A stretch of DNA of 64,000 bases. Source: Paenibacillus sp. HGH0039 (GTDB lineage: Bacteria > Bacillota > Bacilli > Paenibacillales > NBRC-103111). The notes beneath the pieces were generated by a model. The model saw only the letters and a list, made by a program, of their open reading frames with translations. It was not told where the DNA came from and did not search any database. Within the stretch, counting starts at the first letter, position 1, and every line of letters starts with the position of its first letter. Shown here one piece after another: positions 1-8,896 of the stretch. Location of the stretch: assembly GCF_000411255.1 (NCBI RefSeq), contig NZ_KE150412.1:1989168-2053167 (forward strand), read 5' to 3'. A program made the position numbers and the translations under genes.

Positions 1-567
1 AGCTCCATTAGCTTTCCCCTCCTCCGGGGAGTAGAAGTCTTTGGCGCGCACCTTGTGGATTTTCGTATAACCTTCGCGGGAGAGCGAGCCCATCACGTCT
101 TTTTTCAGCCGGTTGATATGGGATGTAATCAGCTTCTTGGACCGTTCGGACGCATAATAATCGTGCCGTTTCCGGTAATCGAAAAGGATCACTTCGAGGT
201 TGTAGTTGTTTTCCTTTGCTACCGCGCGGACTTTCTCACGAAAATCCTCGGCCAGCCCCGTCGTGTCGACCACCACAAACTCGGCATTGACGGGAAAAGA
301 AGTCGCCATCTTAAGCCGCTCGAACAAGAGATGAAAAGCCTGGCCGCTGGATTCCAGCATAATCTGTTCGTATTTATCGTAATCGAATCCGAGGATTTCC
401 TGCCGGATGCGGTCCGAGGACAAATATTGGACGTTAGCTTTCAACGCTTTATCGGAAGCTTCGAACTGGAGCCCGGGAATGAGAACTTCCTTGGCAAAAG
501 TCGTCTTGCCGCATTCGGTCGAACCGACCAGCATGAAAATGGTATGGATACGGGTTTGAATGTTCAC
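1..567 (-). CDS. pnkp: Pnkp-like RNA-repair polynucleotide kinase (5' part only; gene runs off the window)
   Basis: Only the first 189 codons are visible. I translated it from a GTG at 567, three bases after the hen1 stop, with a GGAGG ribosome site eight bases upstream. The N-terminus holds a P-loop (GSTECGKTT, residues 15-23), an SSDRIR motif near residue 50 and a VVVDTTGL segment near residue 100. This is the layout of the kinase domain of bacterial Pnkp, a kinase-phosphatase-ligase that heals and seals cleaved tRNAs. Close coupling to hen1 supports the call, because Pnkp and Hen1 act as a complex. The phosphatase and ligase domains would lie to the left and cannot be seen. A stand-alone AAA-type kinase is the alternative, but the partner gene makes it unlikely. 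The P-loop has ECGKTT where GSGKST is usual. Confidence 0.8.
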   Translation of the reverse strand, partial: MNIQTRIHTIFMLVGSTECGKTTFAKEVLIPGLQFEASDKALKANVQYLSSDRIRQEILGFDYDKYEQIMLESSGQAFHLLFERLKMATSFPVNAEFVVVDTTGLAEDFREKVRAVAKENNYNLEVILFDYRKRHDYYASERSKKLITSHINRLKKDVMGSLSREGYTKIHKVRAKDFYSPEEGKANGA

Positions 568-570
568 GGG

Positions 571-1836
571 TTACGCCTCCTTTTTCCTTAAAATAACGCC
601 CTGCGTCGTGCGGATGGAGTTGACTCCGTCCCCGATGGCTACCGGTTCGGCCTGACAGCCCGTCGTCCCGATGAAGCCGGCGATCCACTGCCCGAATTCC
701 TCCCGGCCCATCTCCCATTTATGATCGGGGTGCCTGTAACCGTCCAGTTCATAGAAGGGATTGAAATCGGCGTTAGGCGTCGTAATAATAAACCGGTCGA
801 AATCGACCTCCGCGCAAACCTGTACAATGAGCGCCTGCGCTTCTTCGGGACTCATGTGTTCAATGACCTCCGTCAGAATCACATCGACTTGTTCTCCGTT
901 ATACTGGTCGAGAAAATGCCGGATCGAAGGCAGGGCAACGAGATTATCCAGCTCCTTGGCACGGGCCTTGCGGCTGACCGTTTCCAGCGCTGCTTCATCA
1001 ATATCCACCGCGTAGTAAGTGTCTTCCAGTTTAGCCGCGAAAGGAATGGCGTAAAAACCTTCCCCGCATCCGATATCGAGAACCGCTTTGTCAAAAGGAA
1101 GCTGCCCGCGGATGAAAGTCCGCCTCTGATGACCGGTTCCTCCGAAATCGAAATCGATTTCGTAGCGGTCCGTTTTTTCCAGTTCTCCTTTATATTTCTT
1201 AAAGCGCTCACGCGAATTGAGGAAATTCCTCACGAACAAACTGCGGATATAAAACGGCGCGTCGATCACCTGAACGCTGCGGATATACTTCTCGAGCAAA
1301 AGATCGGAAATGTCGATATATTCGTTGCCGAACGTGGACAAGAACAGGCAGAGCACGCTGACGGCATGCAGCAGGTGATACAGGCTGCGACCCGTCGTCA
1401 CCGTCAGGGAGTAGGTTTTATGCGCCTGATGCGCGATTTCGAACGAAAAATCCGGCAGATGCTTTTCAAAAAAATGAATGTACCGGATCATTTCGATATG
1501 TATCATTGGAATCCGGACGGTATGCGTAAATCCTTCCGAATCCCGTTCGTCCCGTATTTTAAGCGGAGCCGTAAAAAATTCGTTCCATGCGTTAAGCGGA
1601 AACAGCGGCGTATTGTAACGGGATACATTGAGGTATTCGAATTCTTCCTTGTCGTGCTGTTTGTAGGAAATTTCGTTGTCCGCGTCCTTAAAATACACGT
1701 TAAAGGTGTTCTCGCCGGTGTACCAGCCGTAAGCTATGCCCTTGCGGACCGGTCTGAGCAGCATGCCGGATTCCGGATTTTTGCGGATAAGGTACGAAAA
1801 CTGCGGATTTGTCGAGCTAAGCTGAACGATAGCCAT
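571..1836 (-). CDS. hen1: bacterial Hen1, RNA 3'-terminal 2'-O-methyltransferase
   Basis: 421 residues, slightly shorter than typical bacterial Hen1 (about 460). Residues 1-240 match the position of the N-terminal half that activates the Pnkp ligase. The C-terminal half is a SAM methyltransferase with LDIGCGEG at 253-260. Its metal-binding set fits Hen1: E323, E326 and H327 in EVIEHM, then H372 in RHPDHKWEM, after the TPNADFN segment. Hen1 methylates the 2'-OH at the 3' end of a broken RNA before Pnkp reseals it, so the repaired tRNA resists a second cut by the same ribotoxin (family knowledge). The start ATG has an AGGAGAA site. The gene is the first of a two-gene unit with pnkp and is divergent from two WYL regulators. 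Confidence 0.9.
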   Translation of the reverse strand: MAIVQLSSTNPQFSYLIRKNPESGMLLRPVRKGIAYGWYTGENTFNVYFKDADNEISYKQHDKEEFEYLNVSRYNTPLFPLNAWNEFFTAPLKIRDERDSEGFTHTVRIPMIHIEMIRYIHFFEKHLPDFSFEIAHQAHKTYSLTVTTGRSLYHLLHAVSVLCLFLSTFGNEYIDISDLLLEKYIRSVQVIDAPFYIRSLFVRNFLNSRERFKKYKGELEKTDRYEIDFDFGGTGHQRRTFIRGQLPFDKAVLDIGCGEGFYAIPFAAKLEDTYYAVDIDEAALETVSRKARAKELDNLVALPSIRHFLDQYNGEQVDVILTEVIEHMSPEEAQALIVQVCAEVDFDRFIITTPNADFNPFYELDGYRHPDHKWEMGREEFGQWIAGFIGTTGCQAEPVAIGDGVNSIRTTQGVILRKKEA

Positions 1837-2015
1837 AAGAAAGTTCTCCTTGTCCTTGTCTTTGTCATATCCCTATTATCGCTCATCCGGCCGCGGCGGA
1901 ACATGGCGAAAGTATTACGATGCCGGGAGAAAGTTTCCGTTTCCCCCATCACCGGCCTTTGATACAATGAAAAGATGACAGATTTTAGGGAATAAAAACA
2001 GGATGGGGGAGGACC
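1837..2015. promoter_or_regulatory. divergent intergenic control region between hen1 and the WYL regulators
   Basis: 179 bases separate the two starts. On the plus strand a TACAAT hexamer at 1963-1968 is a plausible -10, but the hexamer 17 bases upstream (TTTCCC at 1940-1945) is a poor -35. GGGGAGG at 2004-2010 serves the WYL gene. No long palindrome stands out. A shared control region for the repair pair and its presumed regulators is an inference from orientation. Confidence 0.35.
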
Positions 2016-3347
2016 ATGGCCCGCGAAAGCTTCGATAAAGAAATCCAGTTCCTCCGTCTGCTTGTTCTGACGAGCGGCGCCTACAGCCGGCAGCAGTTTG
2101 CCGAGCGGCTGGGCATTTCCGTGCATACGTTTGATAAAACGCTCCGCCGGCTCAAAGAAATAGCGAGCACCGTCTCTTATCCGCTGGCCGAAGAACAGGG
2201 CCGGGAATTCGCGGAAATGCTCCGTTTCAATTACTATGAATCCTCCGATCCTCTGCTCCTCTTCCTCTACCGGGCAAAGTCGATGAAGGAGTCCGAAAGC
2301 CGGCGTCTGCCCTTCCTGCTGGCGGTCATGCAGGAGCAAGACCAGGCCATGTCCGCCGGAGAATTGATCGACGCATGCTGCGGCGGAATGCCGGACGACG
2401 TCCCTCTGCCCGACGAGAAAACGATCCGCTCCGACCTCAAATATTTAGAGGAAGTCGGCGTGATCCGCAAAGAAGGGAGCGGCCGCCCCTACCGTTACCG
2501 GCTGCATAACGATCTGATCCTGCACTTGAGCCGGGAGGAGCTTCTGGATCTGTACGATTTTGCGGACGTGATGGCAAATACTCGGCTTCCTTCCGTGCAG
2601 GGCTATCTCCTCCGGGACAGCCTCAAGAAAGCGATCCGGCAGCAGGGGCTGGAAGCGGCGATTGCCGAGCCTTTTTTATACAAATATCACTATTACTCGC
2701 GCATTCTGGACGAAGCGCATCTGTTCCCCCTCTTTCAGGCGATCCGGCAGCGGAGGAAGCTCCGGTTTCTGTATTTTTCGCCGAAAACGCACAAAAGCTA
2801 TGCCTCCCGCAATACGAATCCCCTGTTCGAACGGGAGACAAACGGGAAACAGGCGCATGTGCTTCCGCTGAAAGTCGTGTACGACCATCAGTACGGAAGA
2901 TGGTATCTGCTCGCAAGTGACGCCAGGCAGGGGATCATGAAGTTCCGCATCGAAGGACTCACCCAGATCGAGGAGCAGAACCCGGTCCCGGAAGAAGAAT
3001 TCCGGTGCAAGCTTGCGGAACTGGAAGAGAAAACGCGCTACAGTTGGCTCATTGATACATCCGGCCCCGTTAAGGTTCGCGCGCGCTTCTACAGGCCGCT
3101 GAATGCTCCGGCCGACTTTATCAAGGAGAGGGTGCTGCTGCAAGGGCAATGGGGAACGATCACCGAAGAGAACGAGGAATCGTTCGTCTACGAAATTACG
3201 GTCAACGGACTGACCGAGATCAAGCCATGGCTCCGCAGCTTCGGGTCCAGTTGTGAAGTGCTCGCTCCCCGGCAGCTTAGAAAGGAATTCATCGCGGAAT
3301 GGAAGGAGATTCACGCCTACTATGAACCTGTTCGAGAAAATCTTTAA
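2016..3347 (+). CDS. WYL-domain transcriptional regulator (first of a pair)
   Basis: 443 residues. The N-terminus (about 10-60) is a helix-turn-helix (SRQQFAERLGISVHTFDKTL), and a second winged-helix-like stretch lies near 125-165 (DEKTIRSDLKYLEEVGVIRK). The WYL domain covers roughly 225-330 and includes GRWYLLAS near residue 297. A C-terminal extension (about 345-430) resembles the WCX region. WYL proteins are DNA-binding regulators that sense nucleic acids or nucleotide ligands and often control defence or damage-response genes. The start has a strong GGGGAGG site. It overlaps the next gene by 26 bases and is divergent from hen1-pnkp, so control of that pair is likely but not shown. Confidence 0.85.
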   Translation: MARESFDKEIQFLRLLVLTSGAYSRQQFAERLGISVHTFDKTLRRLKEIASTVSYPLAEEQGREFAEMLRFNYYESSDPLLLFLYRAKSMKESESRRLPFLLAVMQEQDQAMSAGELIDACCGGMPDDVPLPDEKTIRSDLKYLEEVGVIRKEGSGRPYRYRLHNDLILHLSREELLDLYDFADVMANTRLPSVQGYLLRDSLKKAIRQQGLEAAIAEPFLYKYHYYSRILDEAHLFPLFQAIRQRRKLRFLYFSPKTHKSYASRNTNPLFERETNGKQAHVLPLKVVYDHQYGRWYLLASDARQGIMKFRIEGLTQIEEQNPVPEEEFRCKLAELEEKTRYSWLIDTSGPVKVRARFYRPLNAPADFIKERVLLQGQWGTITEENEESFVYEITVNGLTEIKPWLRSFGSSCEVLAPRQLRKEFIAEWKEIHAYYEPVRENL

Positions 3348-4203
3348 CTACCAGATGATTTCCCGGCTGGAGGAATCCGGCGTCGTGGCGCTGACTTCCC
3401 ATGAGCGCACCTGGTTAAAATCCGCTCTGAGGCATCCCGCTGCGGAAGAGGCCTTTGCGGCCGATACGCTGACGAAACTGCGCAGCCTTCTTGAAGAGGA
3501 GGCGGATCTGGAGACGGATTCCCTTGTTACGGAGAAGGCCAAAAGCCCCGACAAGCAGGTGTACCATCCGCTTCTGCGCCCCCTGCGCCGTTTTATGCGG
3601 GAACGGCAGGGAATCCGGCTCAGCTACCGGATCCGAAACGGCCGTACGATGGAGAGCCAGTCGGGCATCCCTTACAAACTGGAATACTCCATGGTGAAGA
3701 AAGAATGGTACCTGCTCTGGTACCACTTGAGGAACCGCATGTATATGGCGACCAAGCTCGGCAGCATCCTTGAGCTGGAGGCCGAGGCTCCGGCGGACGG
3801 CGTATACGAGGAAATTACCGCCAAGCTTGACCAGAGCACCCGGCTGCGCAAAGAAAGCTCGGTCATCGAAGTCGTCCGCACTTATAACCGGGAGTTGTCC
3901 CGGATTCTGTACGCTTTCTCCTGCTTCGAGAAAGAGGTAAGCTATGACGACGAGAGGGATCTGTACCGGATCAGACTGACCTATATGAGGGAAGACGCGG
4001 AATACATTTTATCGAAAATCCGTTTTCTCGGAATGAGAGTAAAAGTCGTGGAAGGGCGGCATCTGCGGTGGCGGATGGCCGATTCGTCGGCGCGGGCGCT
4101 CGCACGCTATGGGGATGAACCTGAAGAAACCGGCGGCATATCGCCTGATTTAGAGACGGAAAAGCACATAGAAACGCCAAAAGCGTCGGCTCCGGGGAGC
4201 TGA
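3322..4203 (+). CDS. second WYL-domain-like regulator, lacking an obvious HTH
   Basis: 293 residues from the ATG at 3322, which follows AAGGAG at 3303-3308 and overlaps the 3' end of the first WYL gene. The central part (about 85-150) has the WYL pattern (KKEWYLLWYHLRNRMYMATKLGSI) and a C-terminal alpha/beta region follows. The first 60 residues are helical but show no clear helix-turn-helix, so it may work as a partner of the upstream protein rather than bind DNA alone (inference). Paired WYL proteins in one operon are known. The stop codon lies inside the stem of the terminator at 4181-4214. Confidence 0.75.
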   Translation: MNLFEKIFNYQMISRLEESGVVALTSHERTWLKSALRHPAAEEAFAADTLTKLRSLLEEEADLETDSLVTEKAKSPDKQVYHPLLRPLRRFMRERQGIRLSYRIRNGRTMESQSGIPYKLEYSMVKKEWYLLWYHLRNRMYMATKLGSILELEAEAPADGVYEEITAKLDQSTRLRKESSVIEVVRTYNRELSRILYAFSCFEKEVSYDDERDLYRIRLTYMREDAEYILSKIRFLGMRVKVVEGRHLRWRMADSSARALARYGDEPEETGGISPDLETEKHIETPKASAPGS

Positions 4204-4214
4204 CGCTTTTTTTG
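4181..4214 (+). terminator. intrinsic terminator of the WYL operon, overlapping the stop codon
   Basis: AGCGTCGGCTC pairs with GAGCTGACGCT around a short loop and is followed by a run of T. The TGA stop at 4201-4203 is in the 3' arm. Confidence 0.8.
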
Positions 4215-4255
4215 TGTGCGGATATGGAAAACAATACTAAACCTTTTTCAAACGA

Positions 4256-4285
4256 TTGTAAGCAATAGATAAAACAAGGTATAAT
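4256..4285 (+). promoter_or_regulatory. sigma-A-type promoter for the methyltransferase gene
   Basis: TTGTAA at 4256-4261 and TATAAT at 4280-4285 with an 18-base spacer. It leaves a leader of about 130 bases before the ATG at 4425; I see no recognised riboswitch in that leader. Confidence 0.55.
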
Positions 4286-4424
4286 TTACCATAAAATACT
4301 AATACCGATTCAATTGTCTGAAAAACGTTGAAAAACAGTAGGTATCTGAGCGAGATTATAATTTTTTCCAAGTTTATATGACATGGCTGACATGATTTCC
4401 AGTGGAAAAGGAGTGGTGAGAACA

Positions 4425-5156
4425 ATGAACGAAACCGTTTATAACCCGGATTTTTTTAAGTCACAGCAGGATGGGTCCAGGAAATCGGCCTGCGAGATAG
4501 TTCCTATTCTCCTGGACCTTATTAACCCGGAATCCGTCATTGACATCGGGTGCGGCACGGGCGCCTGGCTTTCCGTTTTTAAAGACCTCGGAGTCGGGGA
4601 CATCCTGGGGGTAGACGGTGATTATGTGAATGAGGACATGCTCCAAATACCGAAAGAGAATTTCAGAAAGCATGATCTTACCGCATTTTTTTCTTCCGGA
4701 AAGCAGTATGATCTGGTCGTTTCCCTGGAGGTCGGCGAACACCTGCCCCACGCTTCCGCCGAAACTTATGTAAATACCCTCGTCTCCCATGGGGATGCCG
4801 TTCTATTCTCAGCCGCCATACCTTACCAAGGGGGGAAGAATCATATCAACGAGCAGTGGCCGGGCTACTGGGCGGAGCTTTTTAACAAAAAAGGATTTGT
4901 CGCCATTGATTGTATCCGCAAGCAGGTCTGGGAAAATGCTCATGTCCAGTGGTGGTACGCACAAAACACCCTGCTTTATGTAAGAGAAGAAGCCTTGAGC
5001 CGTTATGCTTCCCTTCAAGATTACCAACCTTCAGAATCGGAACCTTTATCGCTTGTTCATCCCCGCTTATACATGCATCTGGCCAAAGATTTCTTCGGGG
5101 ACGACGGCTATAAGGACGGCAATATTATCGGCCGGAAATTTACTCCACGAATATAG
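4425..5156 (+). CDS. class I SAM-dependent methyltransferase
   Basis: 243 residues. The ATG at 4425 is preferred over an upstream ATG at 4383 because AAAAGGAG lies 11 bases before it and the conserved part starts here. The SAM-binding motif is VIDIGCGTGAWL (about residues 39-50), followed by an acidic VDGD at the end of strand 2 and VVSLEVGEHLP, which resembles the motif IV region of the Methyltransf_23 group. No signal peptide or membrane segment is visible. The substrate is unknown. It is a single gene between a terminator on its left and convergent polysaccharide genes on its right, so context does not point to a pathway. Confidence 0.75.
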   Translation: MNETVYNPDFFKSQQDGSRKSACEIVPILLDLINPESVIDIGCGTGAWLSVFKDLGVGDILGVDGDYVNEDMLQIPKENFRKHDLTAFFSSGKQYDLVVSLEVGEHLPHASAETYVNTLVSHGDAVLFSAAIPYQGGKNHINEQWPGYWAELFNKKGFVAIDCIRKQVWENAHVQWWYAQNTLLYVREEALSRYASLQDYQPSESEPLSLVHPRLYMHLAKDFFGDDGYKDGNIIGRKFTPRI

Positions 5157-5193
5157 CCGCGGTGTCATTTGCATTGAACCCGGCTCCCCGATA

Positions 5194-5222
5194 CAAAAAA
5201 GGCTGCCTCCTAAGAGACAGCC
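5194..5222 (-). terminator. intrinsic terminator after the GH18 gene
   Basis: Read on the minus strand, GGCTGTCTC pairs with GAGGCAGCC (one mismatch) and is followed by six T. It closes the GT2-acyltransferase-GH18 operon and lies just beyond the convergent methyltransferase gene. Confidence 0.7.
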
Positions 5223-5259
5223 CGGGGCCGTACGCTTCTGAATTGTCCACTCCCTATTC

Positions 5260-6399
5260 CTATTCGTTCAAATGATCCCCCAAGTACTTCACAAGCCCGT
5301 CGTCCGCATCCTGCGAATATTCCCAGACCATGGCGCCGCCGAGATTGTTCGCCTTAATGTAGGCGATTTTTTCACGGAGCGCTTCTTTATCCTCGTAAGA
5401 GATGAACGTTTCGCCGTCGTACAAATAAGCGGCTTTGGCCTTCTCGTCGAAATACCGTTTGAACCCGTTCTTGTCCATGTATTTCTCCTCGATGGTCTTG
5501 TAGCTGAGATCGGTTTTGTCGATGTCGATCGGCTTGCCCGGCGAGAACGAACCGTCGCCGTCGCTCTTGACGTCTTCCCATCCGTACGAATACGCGGGAA
5601 CCCCAAGCAGCAGCTTCGCCGGATCGACTTGGTGACTGAGATACAGCTTCACAATACTATCCACGCTGTCTATGGATTTGTTCTCCGCATCCTTGTACAG
5701 GTTGGAGTTGAGCCCCGTCGTATCCGACCATTTACCGGTCAGATCGTAGCTCATGACGTTGATGTAGTCGACGTATTTTTCCACTTTCTTAACCTCGACG
5801 TTCTTGAAGTACCAGTCCTGCGTCCCTGACGCGAAGGTCAGGATATACTTCTTATTCTTATGCGGAAGCTGGTTCAGCTTCTCTCTGAGTTCCTTCATCA
5901 GGAACGTGAAGTTCTGCGTGTCTTCGCTGCGGGATTTTTGCGTTCCCCAGGCATCCGAGGCCGGATATTCCCAATCGATATCGACCCCGTCCAGGCCGAG
6001 CTCTTTGACCAGGGCGATAATGTTGTCGGTGAACGTCCGCCGGTTCTCCTGCAGGCTGGCGTCGGAAAAGCCGTCCGCCCCGTATCCCCCTACCGCGAGC
6101 ACAAGGCTCGTTTTGGGATTGTTTTTTTTGAGCTTTTTGATGTTCTCCTTGATTTCGGCATCCGCCGCTTCGTCTTTATGAAAGGATACCTTGTACTTGT
6201 CCCCTATCTGGGCGAAAGCCAAGAACGCGATGTCGATCTTCTTCTCCTCGAAGTTGATCTGGTCCAGCTTGTCCCCGGTCGGGATGACGTAGACGGAATT
6301 GATTTTATGGTCTTTGGCCTGAGTGGTGGTATAGAAGTAAAAGCCCATTCCGGAGATCAGAAGCGCCACGAACAGTTTCGTATACAGGTGTATTTTCAT
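5260..6399 (-). CDS. glycoside hydrolase family 18 protein, membrane-anchored or secreted
   Basis: 379 residues. Residues 6-28 form a hydrophobic segment that could be a signal anchor. The GH18 barrel follows, with the catalytic DxxDxDxE motif at 137-144 (D137, D140, D142, E144). Other family landmarks are LAVGGYG near 101 and the late MSYD and VWEYS segments. GH18 enzymes cut beta-linked GlcNAc polymers such as chitin by substrate-assisted catalysis. It is the third gene of an operon and starts two bases after the acyltransferase stop. That suggests it trims or releases the polysaccharide made by the upstream GT2 rather than digesting food chitin. There is no chitin-binding or LysM domain. 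Confidence 0.85.
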   Translation of the reverse strand: MKIHLYTKLFVALLISGMGFYFYTTTQAKDHKINSVYVIPTGDKLDQINFEEKKIDIAFLAFAQIGDKYKVSFHKDEAADAEIKENIKKLKKNNPKTSLVLAVGGYGADGFSDASLQENRRTFTDNIIALVKELGLDGVDIDWEYPASDAWGTQKSRSEDTQNFTFLMKELREKLNQLPHKNKKYILTFASGTQDWYFKNVEVKKVEKYVDYINVMSYDLTGKWSDTTGLNSNLYKDAENKSIDSVDSIVKLYLSHQVDPAKLLLGVPAYSYGWEDVKSDGDGSFSPGKPIDIDKTDLSYKTIEEKYMDKNGFKRYFDEKAKAAYLYDGETFISYEDKEALREKIAYIKANNLGGAMVWEYSQDADDGLVKYLGDHLNE

Positions 6400-6401
6400 C
6401 G

Positions 6402-7505
6402 TTACCCTTTCCCCCCGAATAAGACATTCGTCACGATTTTGTTGAGATTGAGAATTTTGACGAGAATGTAGCTGACCACAAAGACCGCGCCAAGGTTAAA
6501 CAGAAGCGTCACGGTCGTCTCGACCAGACTTCCTTCGACCTCCGTCCTCCGGGAGACCATAATTTCGATAAGCAGGTGAATCAGGTAAATGCTGAAGCTC
6601 GCTTTGGAAATGGAGCCGACGAGCCGTTTGACTTTGTCGTTTACCTTGGCGCTGATCGCGACATCCTTTTCTTTAAAGAGAATAAAGAGGCCGGCCGCCA
6701 TGAAAAATGTCGTCACGGAGTAATTGCCGTAGAACATTTCGTCCAACACCCCGCTGTACATGGAAGCGAAATACGTGGCCACCGGCGTCAGAAAGAAGGA
6801 GACGATCCCCAGATTGAATAGGACGTTCTTCAGCTTACGCGATATTTCATAATGGAACAGATAATAGCCGAGGATAAAATAACCGAGATACCCCATAAAC
6901 AAGGGGATGTTCATGATGGGCACGTACAGGCTTTCCGACGTAATCCGCAGCACGCAGTCCGTAATGAAGCGGTACGCGATGCTGACGGTAAACCAGAGCA
7001 GCAGGTAATACCGAAGCTCCTTCTCGGTACATGCCTTGACCATTCGGCTGATGAGCGGCACCGTCAGGTAGATGGCAATGATCGCATACAGGAACCACAG
7101 GTGGATATAGTTGCGGTCCAGAATGAACTTGTAAGCGAAGCTGAGCAGGAATTCCCCCGCGCCCATGGTGCTTTTCTGCAAATAATACTGGGTGAAAATG
7201 CTGTAGATGAGGGACCAGCTTACGAGCGAAACGACAAGCGGCATGATGCGCTTCAGGAAGAACGTTTTGTAGGATTTGACTTCCGACCGCAGAATCATCG
7301 CTCCGCTGATCATAAAAAAGACGGGCACCGCGAAACGCGCGGCGGAATTGAACAGATTGCTCACCCACCAGGAGGCCGTATTGAAATCGTTCGTGCTGGT
7401 CAGCAGGGTGGCGGTAATATGTAAAATGATCACGGCGAGAATCGAGAGAATCCGCAGGAGATCGATGTAAATGATCCGGTTCGTTTTGAGCACTGCGTTG
7501 TTCAT
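6402..7505 (-). CDS. acyltransferase family 3 membrane protein (IcaC/OafA-like)
   Basis: 367 residues with about ten hydrophobic helices. The N-terminal segment IYIDLLRILSILAVIILHI carries the expected arginine and histidine of acyltransferase-3 proteins. Members add acetyl or succinyl groups to cell-surface glycans, or are proposed to help export them. The ATG has GGAGGAAACCTTT before it. It sits 14 bases after the GT2 gene and 2 bases before the GH18 gene, so O-acylation of the GT2 product is the most likely role (inference). Confidence 0.8.
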   Translation of the reverse strand: MNNAVLKTNRIIYIDLLRILSILAVIILHITATLLTSTNDFNTASWWVSNLFNSAARFAVPVFFMISGAMILRSEVKSYKTFFLKRIMPLVVSLVSWSLIYSIFTQYYLQKSTMGAGEFLLSFAYKFILDRNYIHLWFLYAIIAIYLTVPLISRMVKACTEKELRYYLLLWFTVSIAYRFITDCVLRITSESLYVPIMNIPLFMGYLGYFILGYYLFHYEISRKLKNVLFNLGIVSFFLTPVATYFASMYSGVLDEMFYGNYSVTTFFMAAGLFILFKEKDVAISAKVNDKVKRLVGSISKASFSIYLIHLLIEIMVSRRTEVEGSLVETTVTLLFNLGAVFVVSYILVKILNLNKIVTNVLFGGKG

Positions 7506-7519
7506 AAAGGTTTCCTCCG

Positions 7520-8896
7520 TTAGCTCTGGGATAGTGGGGCAGCGGGTGCGGAAGGCGGGGCGGTTACGTTCCGGGAGATGGACGCGATTCCTTTTCTCTC
7601 GACATAGCCCCAGCCTTCGTCGTTATCGAAATATTTGAATGTCCCCACAATATTGATATAGAGCAGCACATTCCGGTACGTCAGCAGTTCCAATTGACTG
7701 AAAATAAACATGTGGATATAATCCTTGAGCGTATAGGTGCTCCCGTATTTCTTGCAGAGCACGAGCGAAATGACAATCTGAATGGCGTTAATAAGCAGCG
7801 TGGCCGACAGGATGAGCAGCGCCATCCATATGCCGTCTCCGGCTATAAGCAGCTGGAACAAATACACGAAGGTCGTGAACGCCGTCAGCGTTCCCAGCAC
7901 AAAGCCGTCAATGGCGAAAAACAGCCGGACGCCCAGATTGAACTTACGAGGCAGGTCCGACCAATAAATGAGGATACAATCGACAAAGGCTTTCTGCCAG
8001 CGGATCCGTTGTTTGTAGAAGTTCGGCATGTTCTCGGGGCATTCGGTGTAACAGACGGCCTCGGGGGCGTACACGAGCTTTTTGGAAAGGTTGTTCGCCT
8101 TGATATATTCGTGGATTTTCAGCGTGATGTCGATGTCCTCGCCGACCGTGCTCCGGAACCCGTCCACCTGGATGAGCACGTCTTTGTAAAAAGCGCCGAA
8201 AGCGCCGGAAATGACCACGATCGAGTTAAGCGCCGACTGGGTCAGTTTTCTAACGTAGAAGCCGTGAATATAGGAAATGATCTGACTCTTGATGAGACCT
8301 TTGCCCGTAAACCTCTCCTGGATTTGCCCGTCCTTTCTTTCCGCGCCCTGGACAATCTTGACGGTACCGCCAAGCGCCATGACGTCGGGATCGTGAAAAT
8401 ACTGGTTCACGTATTGAAGCGAGTGGGCTTCCAGCATCGAGTCGGCATCCAGCGTGATGACGATGTCCGAGAGGGCGTAATCGATTCCGGCGTTGAGGGA
8501 GTCGGCCTTGCCGCCGTTCTGTTTATCGATGACATAAATATGGGGATACTGCCGGGAACGGTAAAAGGCTCTAACCGGCTGATAGGTTAACTCCTGCATG
8601 ACCTGACGGTCGTCTTCCTGCAGATCCAGCAGCTCTTGGAGCCTCCGGAGAGTTGCGTCTTTCGATCCATCGTTGATAATGATGATTTCATGATTCCGGT
8701 ACTTCAGGCCTTCCATCGCTTCGATACAATTGCGAATCGTCAGTTCCTCGTTGTAGGCCGGCACAAGAACGGAAATCGATTTTTCCTCCAAGCCTTCCTC
8801 CAGCTTCTTTACCTTGCTGAACAGCAGCGGAATAAAGGTATACAGGAGCTGGAACGCCAAAAAAACGATTGTCGTTACGTATAACAGAATCTGCAT
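7520..8896 (-). CDS. membrane GT2 polysaccharide synthase (PgaC/IcaA-like)
   Basis: 458 residues. One N-terminal membrane helix (2-25) is followed by a GT-A domain: SVLVPAYNEE at 42-51, DGSKD at 76-80, DAD at 150-152, ED at 253-254 and QRIRW at 296-300. Three or so C-terminal helices complete it. These are the landmarks of processive synthases of poly-N-acetylglucosamine, hyaluronan or cellulose type. The partners (acyltransferase plus GH18, which cuts GlcNAc polymers) favour a GlcNAc-based product, but the sequence does not prove the sugar. An AGGAGG site precedes the ATG. No separate deacetylase gene of the PgaB/IcaB type lies in this operon. Confidence 0.82.
   Translation of the reverse strand: MQILLYVTTIVFLAFQLLYTFIPLLFSKVKKLEEGLEEKSISVLVPAYNEELTIRNCIEAMEGLKYRNHEIIIINDGSKDATLRRLQELLDLQEDDRQVMQELTYQPVRAFYRSRQYPHIYVIDKQNGGKADSLNAGIDYALSDIVITLDADSMLEAHSLQYVNQYFHDPDVMALGGTVKIVQGAERKDGQIQERFTGKGLIKSQIISYIHGFYVRKLTQSALNSIVVISGAFGAFYKDVLIQVDGFRSTVGEDIDITLKIHEYIKANNLSKKLVYAPEAVCYTECPENMPNFYKQRIRWQKAFVDCILIYWSDLPRKFNLGVRLFFAIDGFVLGTLTAFTTFVYLFQLLIAGDGIWMALLILSATLLINAIQIVISLVLCKKYGSTYTLKDYIHMFIFSQLELLTYRNVLLYINIVGTFKYFDNDEGWGYVERKGIASISRNVTAPPSAPAAPLSQS

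Noticed and set aside
721..1962. 413-codon plus-strand frame opposite hen1
   Set aside because: Hen1 on the minus strand has all family motifs; the opposite frame has none and no ribosome site.
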